From contig NC_065873.1 in assembly GCF_933775445.1 (NCBI RefSeq), forward strand, positions 22,692,001-22,756,000: a DNA stretch of 64,000 bases. Direction: 5' to 3'. The notes below the pieces were generated by a model. That model ran no database searches and was not told the origin of the DNA. It saw only the letters and a program-made list of their open reading frames with translations. The DNA comes from Argentina anserina (taxonomy: Eukaryota; Streptophyta; Magnoliopsida; Rosales; Rosaceae). Below, one piece after another: positions 56,886 through 64,000 of the stretch (position 1 is its first letter; every line of letters begins with the position of its first letter). The position numbers were made by a program, and so were the translations under genes.

Positions 56886-58722
56886 TTTGTGCTACGTTTT
56901 TAATATGTTTTTACCTCCATTTGTACTTTGCTTAACCCTTATTATTGTAATATCGAGTCATTGAGTCACAATAAGAGTCTTAGATGGTTATGGATGTGTT
57001 TTTGTGCTTAAACAAGCTAAAAACGAAGAATTGGTCTAGAATCCTAGTTTGAGTATGAATCCTTATAGGACTAGGAAACCTAGTTGAATTAGGAGTCTTC
57101 ATCTTTCTACGTTTTGGTCGCATTGGCGATATCTTGAGAGTAATGTTTGCATTAGGAATCCTTGTTAGACTAGGAAACGTACCATTTTGGAAAGTCCTAC
57201 TTCAACTCAAACTCTTATTACGAAACTTTCCTAAATGAATTTTCATGTTTTAGTAACTTACTTATTCTAATAAGTTTCCTTTTTGCAAATTAGAAACTTT
57301 CCTAATCTAGTTGAGCTCATCTATTACATGTGTCTTTTTAAGACAATAAATGTCTAGATTAAGACATAAGTTTCTAAATAGATTATCTCTTCTTATTAAT
57401 TTCGGTTTTTATTTTCAGATTTGAAGATATAATTCAAGGAAAGAAAGAGGAGAAGAAGGAAACAAAAGGAGATAAAGGAAAGAAGTAATTTAGTTTCTGA
57501 ATGGGATAAAAAAGAAGAAGTATGCAGCCTCAAAAGAGGGAATGTTCATCCGGCAATTAAAAGGAAAGAAGAAGAAAAGAAGGAAGAAAAAGAAAAAAAA
57601 AGAAATAGTGGATCAGCCCATCAAAAACCCTAGCGCCCCTCTCTTCCTCCTTCCTCTATATAAGGCACAACCTTCCTTCATATTTGGGATCTCCATTCTC
57701 TCACAAACAAAGCCGAATTGCTGCTTAAATACATCCAGAAATTTCAAGCCAAAAACCTTCATCCATCATCACCAAGCCGTGCTCATCTTCCTCCTCCACC
57801 AATTCGAATTCATCCTTGCTTCATCCTAGAAGGTTTCTAATGTGTCATTCATCCATGGCTTGTAATCTTTCTTTTTATTTTCTGCAAATTTCGAATTCAT
57901 TGTATGAATCATTGGATGTTATTTTCGATTTCATATATGAAGAACATAAATTCAGACTTCTTTGGTTTTATGTTTTGATTGCATGAACTCATGAAATATG
58001 TGTGTATGTCATGTGTAGCATCTATGGGCAGTAGGATTTCGAAATTAATTTAGGTTTTATTTCAATTAATTCCTTGAATTTGTACATCTAAATCAATGCT
58101 TGAGGAAGCCAAGGCCATGGTTCTCCTAAGGTTGCGATTTAATTCACCAAAGTGTTCATTGATTGAATATGCGCTTCGTGTTTCAATTATTGATACTTGT
58201 TTAGGGTTGTGATAGTTCTAGGAATTTGCATGCTTAATCAAGATGAGTGACGCCATGCCTGCTTACATGTCTCTAATTCGACTTAATGTGCTTATGTGCT
58301 ACTTTGTTATTTAACTAGAACGCTTCGTTATGTTGAACTCTTTTTAGCATATGTTTAGGATTAAACGCTTCGTTGATTCTAAATAATTAAGAAGTCTTAA
58401 CGATTAGATGAACCGCTTCGGACTCTAATTAGAATTGAAATTGAAATTGACTTAGATATAATCGAAATAAGTCGCTGCCTATATGTTGTTCTATGCGTGT
58501 CATACATGTTTCTTGAGTAGAATTCGTGTTTTGGTTATGTGATGAATGGTTGATCAATTGTATATAAGTAATTTAGGATTTATTTTAAGTAGTAGTTTTA
58601 AAATCCAAATCAAATCCCCCAATAACATGATAAGTGTTGAGGCCCTTTTGATTCCCCGGACTGAACAATCCCTGCTTATTCTATACTAATGATGATGTTT
58701 TACAGGGTATTTTATATACGTT
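56886..58722. mobile_element. Insertion inside the LINE, possibly a gypsy-type solo LTR
   Basis: About 1.84 kb interrupts the LINE between RT and RNase H. It contains a TATA box (CTATATAAGG at about 57655) followed by transcript-like sequence, and repeated AACGCTTCGT-type motifs (58320-58420) that I associate with Athila/Tat LTRs. ACGTTTT occurs at both junctions and may be a short duplication. No coding region is seen; exact termini were not resolved. Confidence 0.5.
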
Positions 58723-61700
58723 TTAACCGAACGCTCTATCAGCACTCAAACTAACAACATTAGCATTAGGCCTGGTTCCCCTAAAAACCAAATCATTTTT
58801 TGCTTTCCAGATGAACCAAACAACTGTTAGAACCTTTGCAAATAGGTCTTGATCATAATTTTGGACAAGGAACAGGTTCTCCAGAACCTTAATCAAACCA
58901 TCAGACCAGTTAATACCCTGGTTAATACCAGCCAAGTTCCAAACCTGTTGAGCAAACCTACACTCACCAAAAAGGTGGTTAGCATATTCATTATCTTCAA
59001 TACACATGGGACATGAATTATCATTAAGTAAACCAAATCTTGAGAGTCTATCTCTAGTCTTAAGACGACCCCTGATCAAAAGCCAACTAAACAACTTAAT
59101 TTTTGGTTGGACATCAAGCTTCCACAATTTATTCAAAAGCTTTATATTCTGATGCTTGTTAAGGTTATCATGTTGGATCCAAGTAGCAGATTTAATGGAG
59201 TACTTGCCATTAGCAGCAGGTCCCCAAATGACTTCATCCTCTTGCTCACACAAGGGTAAAGGAATGCTGTCAATACTTTTCATAATCTCACTGTCAAGGA
59301 CCAAGCTTAGTTTATCCTTGCACCACTTACCATCCTCAATATAGTCAGCCACTTTATCATCCAAGTTAATGCTTGTTCTCATATGAAGGGGAATAAAATT
59401 GATAAGAGGAGTATCAAAAGCCCAATTGCCAACAATCCAACGCATACCTTTCATGATTAGTTGTCTAGTGTCAAGAATGCCGTTCCAAGCTGCCGAGCAT
59501 CTTTGCTTTTTCTTTGCCTGAAAAAAGGAAACTTTTGAGAGATATTTTCTCTTAACAATCATAGACCACCAATCATCATTGTCAGTAATAACTTTCCAAG
59601 CTAATTTGCCTAAAACTGCATTATTAAAGAAAACAGCCTTTCTAATACCAAGCCCTCCAGTAGCTTTAGACATACAAACTTGATCCCATGCCACCGGAGA
59701 GCATTTATGATCAGATCCCCAGAAGAAGTTTTTAAACACTTTGTCTATTTCATTTGTCACTTTTTTTTGGCATTTGAAACATGTCATGATGTGGTTTGGC
59801 ATTGAGGAGAGATTAACCTTAATTAAAGTTAATCTCCCAGCTCTAGACAAGGTACCTTTCTTCCAGCCTGCAAGCTTGTTAGAGATTTTTAAAAGTAGTT
59901 CCTTTGCATTAATTTTGTCCTTCCAGAAGATAATATTGTGAATGCCAAGATATTTGCCAATTGTTGCCTTATGTTGAATATTAAGAATGTTTACAATATT
60001 AGATTTGATGGAAGCACTGACCTTAGGGGAGAAATAAATTGAAGATTTATGATTATTGATCTTCTGACCTGATGCACTTGAAAAGAGCTCAAGCACTTTA
60101 GCAATATTCCTTGCTCCATATTTGCTAGCTTTTGCAAAAATCAAACAGTCATCTGCAAACATTAAGTTTGAAATCCGAAAACCTCTAGGGGAAGAAAGAA
60201 TTCCCACATGTGTTTTAGGTTTATCAACAAGAGAATTGAAATGCCTAATGAGAGGCTCCATTGCCAAAATAAAAATATAAGGTGAGAGAGGATCACCCTG
60301 TCTAACGCCTCTGCTTGGCTTAAAGAAACCTCTAGGGGAACCATTAACCAATATGGAGAAAGAAACTGTGGAGATGCAATTTAAAATAAGAGAGATCCAT
60401 CTTTGGTGAAAACCAAAGCTTTCTAAGCAGTGTACAACATAATCCCAATTCAAAAGATCATAAGCTTTTTCCAAATCAAGTTTCAAAGCCATAGCTCCAG
60501 TTTTTGCTTTTGACTTGTGGAAATCAGAAAAAAGTTCATGAGCTATTAGAATGTTATCCTGAATAGCCCTACCAGGAGCAAAGGCTCCCTGGTTCTTGGA
60601 GATGCATTTAGGTAACAAGGGTCTCAGTCTCTTGATTAAGATTTTGGTCAAAATTTTATAAGCAACATTACATAAGCTAATTGGTCATAAATCATTCACT
60701 TTTGAAGGTTTTTCTACCTTTGGGATAAGAGCGATATTAGTATGATTTATTAACGAAATATCCTTACTGTCACCAAAAATACTCTTAATCATTGGAATGA
60801 CTGAACAACTCATCTCATCCCAGCAGTTCTGATAGAAGGCCGCATGCAATCCGTCTAGACCTGGGGCTTTCAATGCTCCAATACTCTTGACTGCATCAAG
60901 GATTTCTATATCTGAGATAGGTTTCAAAAAAAGATCATTATCTGCATCAGAAATACAAGGTTCTATAATAGAAAGAAATTCCTTTGTGGTATGAACACAA
61001 GGAACACGGTCTTTAGGAAATCTTTTTTGAAAATCCTGAACAAGGATATCCGAAATTCCTGCATCTAAGGTAATCCAATTACCACAGCTATCCTGGAGCC
61101 TTGAAATAAAATTCACTTTTTTCCTGATATTTGCCTGAGCCTGAAAGAATTTTGTATTCCTGTCACCCAAATTGAGCCAGTTAGCTTTTGCTCTTTGAGC
61201 CCAAAAAATCTCTTCATCTTTGTACAGTTTACACAGTTCCGTCCTAATGGTAGAATCCTTTCCAATCAAGAAGGAGGAATGAGGTTGGTTCATCAATTGT
61301 TGTTGGATTAAGCTGCTTTCTTCATTCAGCTCCTCAAGCTTCCTAAACAGATTTCCAAAGGTGCTCTTGCTCCAACTCTTAGCCTGAGAAGCAAACTGTC
61401 CAGTAATAGTTAGAAAATTGTGTAAAGGGTTATTGTTATAGACTTTACCCCAATAGTCTTTCACCATAGGTTTGAAACCATTATGGGATAGCCAAATATA
61501 TTCGAATTTAAAGGTCTTAGGCCTCTTTTGGACATTATTCTCTAAGGAGAGAAAGATGGGACCATGATCTGAGCCAATAATAGGTAAATTTTCTAATTTA
61601 ATGTCAGGATATTTAATAATCATATGACCATTAACACAAGCTCTATCAAGTCTTTCAAAAATTTGAGCATCACCTTCTTGCTTGTTAGTCCAGGTGAACG

Positions 61701-62238
61701 GAATGCCGCTAGCTGATAAAGAAAATAAGCTTTCATTGCATAAGAAGTCACATAAATTCTTCATATACTGAGTGGTACCTTGCAAACCACCCAACTTTTC
61801 TTCAATATTGGTGATTATATTTAAATCCCCCATAATAACCCAGCATTCATGATTTCCAGGGTTAAGTCTAGCTATCACATTCCAAAGATCAGCTTGTTTA
61901 TCTTTTTTTCGATAAGCATAAATGAAAGTAGCAAAAATAGTTTTCCCGTTTGAAACATTAGTGATAGTAGTATGTATAAATCTATCATGAGGCATAATTA
62001 CTTGAATAGAAATTTTATTTGAATTCCAAAGCAAACTTAAACCTCCACATTGTCCAACAGAAGGAATTAAGCATTCATCATCAAAACCAAACTTCCTAAA
62101 TTTATTTAGCATATTAGTAGATGATCTAGTATCCAAGATACACAAAGCATCTACATGATAACAGGAAATATAAAAGTGAGCTTGTGCCACAAAACCATCC
62201 CAGGCACTTCCTCTGTTATTCCAAGTCATTAACTTCAT
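58723..62238 (-). pseudogene. LINE ORF2: endonuclease and reverse transcriptase, one nonsense codon
   Basis: One minus-strand frame runs from ATG 62238 to 58723 with a single stop, TGA at 60685-60687. The first 517 residues hold the APE-type endonuclease (MTWNNRGSAWDGF, MGDLNII, GSDHGPIFLSL) and the RT thumb/linker start. The rest holds RT (QGAFAPGRAIQDNIL, GVRQGDPLSPYIF, FADDCLIF) and the zf-RVT zinc finger (CPMCIEDNEYANHLFGEC). The stop falls where this family normally has Arg in D-x-R-PISLCN, consistent with a CGA-to-TGA transition. The frame then ends at the nested insertion, so the RNase H domain is missing. Confidence 0.9.
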
Positions 62239-62245
62239 ATCTTAG

Positions 62246-63045
62246 CTAATTTTGAAGAAGAAACACTGCCTTCCTCCTCAGCAGCTTCAGCCATGTTATC
62301 ATCTTTATTGTTGTCTCCAGAGTAGGCTTAATTAAGCAATTTAATTTATCAATGTAGACATTTAACATATCAGTAGAACGACAGACCAAATGAAAGACAC
62401 CCAAATCAATTGGATAAAGACAATCATCCAGACAAGCTTCAGTACTTGATTCAATAGTACAAGAACTTAGAGGCATAAGATTACCATTAAAAAACATAGT
62501 ATTATTTCCAGATTGTGGAAAAATATAATCAATCCCGATAGAACTAGTTTTTTGTCACACCCAAATCACAAATGGGTATAGCACGTAAACTCCAAATATA
62601 AGAGTGAGTGAGGTCCAATTAACAAGAGTGAAAAGAGAAAGACAAAGACGTACCTGGGTAGAAGTGATAGAGACACATACCTGGCTTCGACTTAGATCGA
62701 TTCTAAGAGGAACAAGGACGTACCGACCATGACTTAGTACTCGGTTTGGATTTAATGGGTTTTCCAACGAGACGCGAGAGGGGCCAACATCCGAAGCCTT
62801 GGTGTGAGATCGAACCAACATTGTAGGTGAGAGCATCCAAACTTCATCATAAGATCGATCCTCCATGGAGAACTCAAATTGGGAGAAACCCCTAGAGTAG
62901 TTGAGTAGATCGTAGCGGGCAGAGGCCTTTCGTACGACGTTTGGCCATGGCGGCTACCAAGCAATCCACTGAGCGAAGCCGCGAAAACCTAGCAGAGCCC
63001 AAGACGCCAAACTCTTTGAGAAAATTTTAACTTGCTACACAACCC
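62246..63045 (-). mobile_element. LINE 5' region and ORF1 remnant
   Basis: Short frames (62497-62246 and 62866-62555, the latter starting MEDRSYDEVWML) lie upstream of ORF2 in the same orientation and inside the target-site duplication. A second frame ends just before the ORF2 ATG (AEAAEEEGSVSSSKLAKI). They look like an internally deleted ORF1; the usual DUF4283/zinc-knuckle core is not seen. Confidence 0.55.
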
Positions 63046-63060
63046 TTTGAGAAAGTGCAG

Positions 63061-63900
63061 TTGGTACAATCATATTGTCTTCAAATTCCATCTCCAACAT
63101 TTCTTCTCTTTCATTTTAAAAAACCTAGGCGCTTTAGATGTCAATTGTTACGCTTTCACAACGCTTCTAAACTCACATTTTTTCAAAAGTGTGTTTCTGA
63201 AGCGGAAGTGGGAAACGTGAGGTTCTCGGCGCTTCCGTGCTTCCTAACTTGCTACTTTTAAGGAGTTGAAGGTATTCGTTATGTTGTTTTCCATATGAAC
63301 CTTTTGAATCTGTTATCAGATTCCATGTTGTATTAGGAGTATTATTTTCATGTTCAATACACAATCTGAGTGTTGCGCACCACTTCAACTATCTTGCAAG
63401 TTTGAGAGAAAGTTAATTTCATCTGCATTGTTACCCTTAATTTTCTCTAAGGTTTTCCATCCTTATATGTGCACAATCTTATTGCAAGGATCGTAAAGTT
63501 AACCCATGATTATAGTGCTTCGGGAAAGACATACAAAGTTTTAGTCTTAATAACATATTCACAAAGACTTGAACTTTTTTTTTGGTCGAACAAAGACTTG
63601 AACTACAAAGTCTTTGATTTTGAAGTATGAAGCATTGAAGCTAACATGTGGTCATATTGGGCACACGCACCAAATGCTACAATTGCTTCGGAAGTAAAGT
63701 TGCCTGTGACTTGACAGGAGAAAAAGACTAGTAGAATTATAGAACAAAAGATAGAGCAAAGAGTCTTTCACGAACAAACCCTATTCGACCAAGACAAAAG
63801 ATCCACGTTTGAATACAGAATACTATTTAGTCATTCATCACCCTTTGCTATATAGTGTAACCTTTGAATCACTCCATTCCCTCTTAGAAAGGTTATAGCA
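63061..63900. other. Intergenic host sequence, no gene seen
   Basis: Only short frames occur on both strands. A poly-T stretch lies at about 63569-63577. No recognisable protein, RNA or repeat family. Confidence 0.45.
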
Positions 63901-63904
63901 AAAA

Positions 63905-64000
63905 CTAGGGGTGGGCATAAAAAACGGAAATCCCGGTCCCATCCCGAAATTTAACGGGACGGGACGGGACGGGACGAAGGTCTAAAAATGTTCGTCCCGT
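63905..64000. mobile_element. Start of a hAT-like non-autonomous element (cut by window edge)
   Basis: CTAGGGGTGGGCATAAAA followed by tandem GGGACGGGAC units resembles the terminus and subterminal repeats of plant hAT-type MITEs. Only one end is visible, so neither the inverted repeat nor the 8-bp duplication can be checked. Confidence 0.45.

Larger units (their letters stand above)
56264..63045 (-). mobile_element. Long LINE (L1-type) insertion with a nested insert
   Basis: TTTGAGAAAGTGCGG at about 56249-56263 is repeated as TTTGAGAAAGTGCAG at 63046-63060, giving a target-site duplication of about 15 bp with one mismatch. The minus-strand poly-A tail is at about 56264-56274. Inside are a short ORF1-like remnant with its 5' region (about 62250-63045), ORF2 (62238-58723) and the RNase H-like domain (56885-56289). 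The last two are separated by an unrelated insertion of about 1.8 kb. Confidence 0.85.

Overview
This is a nuclear genome fragment of a flowering plant, most likely a eudicot. The genes carry short introns with GT...AG borders, two tRNA genes have plant features (an 11-nt intron in elongator tRNA-Met), one gene encodes the chlorophyll b synthesis enzyme chlorophyllide a oxygenase, and roughly half of the window is Ty3/gypsy, Ty1/copia and LINE retrotransposon sequence. I cannot name the species; Rosaceae is only an impression.

Layout. 1-5.1 kb: a filament-like plant protein (FPP) coiled-coil gene (+) followed by a duplicated 3' flank. 5.57-5.79 kb: tRNA-Met(CAT) and tRNA-Gln(TTG), both minus. 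6.07-8.03 kb: a three-exon TLC-domain membrane protein (-). 8.1-10.7 kb: repeat-rich intergenic DNA. 10.9-13.97 kb: a nine-exon CAO gene (+) with G-box and I-box motifs upstream. 14.54-14.87 kb: a small zinc-ribbon gene (-) with an in-frame stop. 15.18-16.22 kb: a 5'-truncated LINE with matched target-site duplications. 16.5-28.8 kb: a SEC1/KEULE-like syntaxin-binding gene (-) that looks dead, with two nested solo LTRs (20.9-26.4 kb) in one intron. 28.96-39.65 kb: a complete chromovirus-type Ty3/gypsy element (-) with 2.9-3.0 kb LTRs, lying 184 bp upstream of that gene's start codon. 39.65-44.2 kb: gene-like fragments and AT-rich DNA. 44.27-44.94 kb: a single-exon RING-H2 protein (-). 45.85-47.73 kb: a four-exon BTB/POZ protein (-) with an LTR-like insert 56 bp upstream of its ATG. 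48.33-55.70 kb: a complete and very young Ty1/copia element (-). 56.26-63.05 kb: a long LINE (-) with target-site duplications and a nested insertion. 63.9-64.0 kb: the start of a hAT-like non-autonomous element running off the edge.

The host genes have unrelated jobs (cytoskeleton/membrane coiled coil, lipid-type membrane protein, pigment synthesis, ubiquitin ligation, vesicle fusion), as expected of a plant chromosome; there is no operon-like logic. The most informative content is the layered transposon history and the lesions it left: a degraded SEC1 paralogue, in-frame TAG codons in both autonomous LTR elements, GC-rich in-frame inserts between copia domains, and two separate copia ORFs that each begin directly after a splice-acceptor-like sequence. 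I found no CRISPR array, rRNA gene or clearly novel defence or metabolic system.
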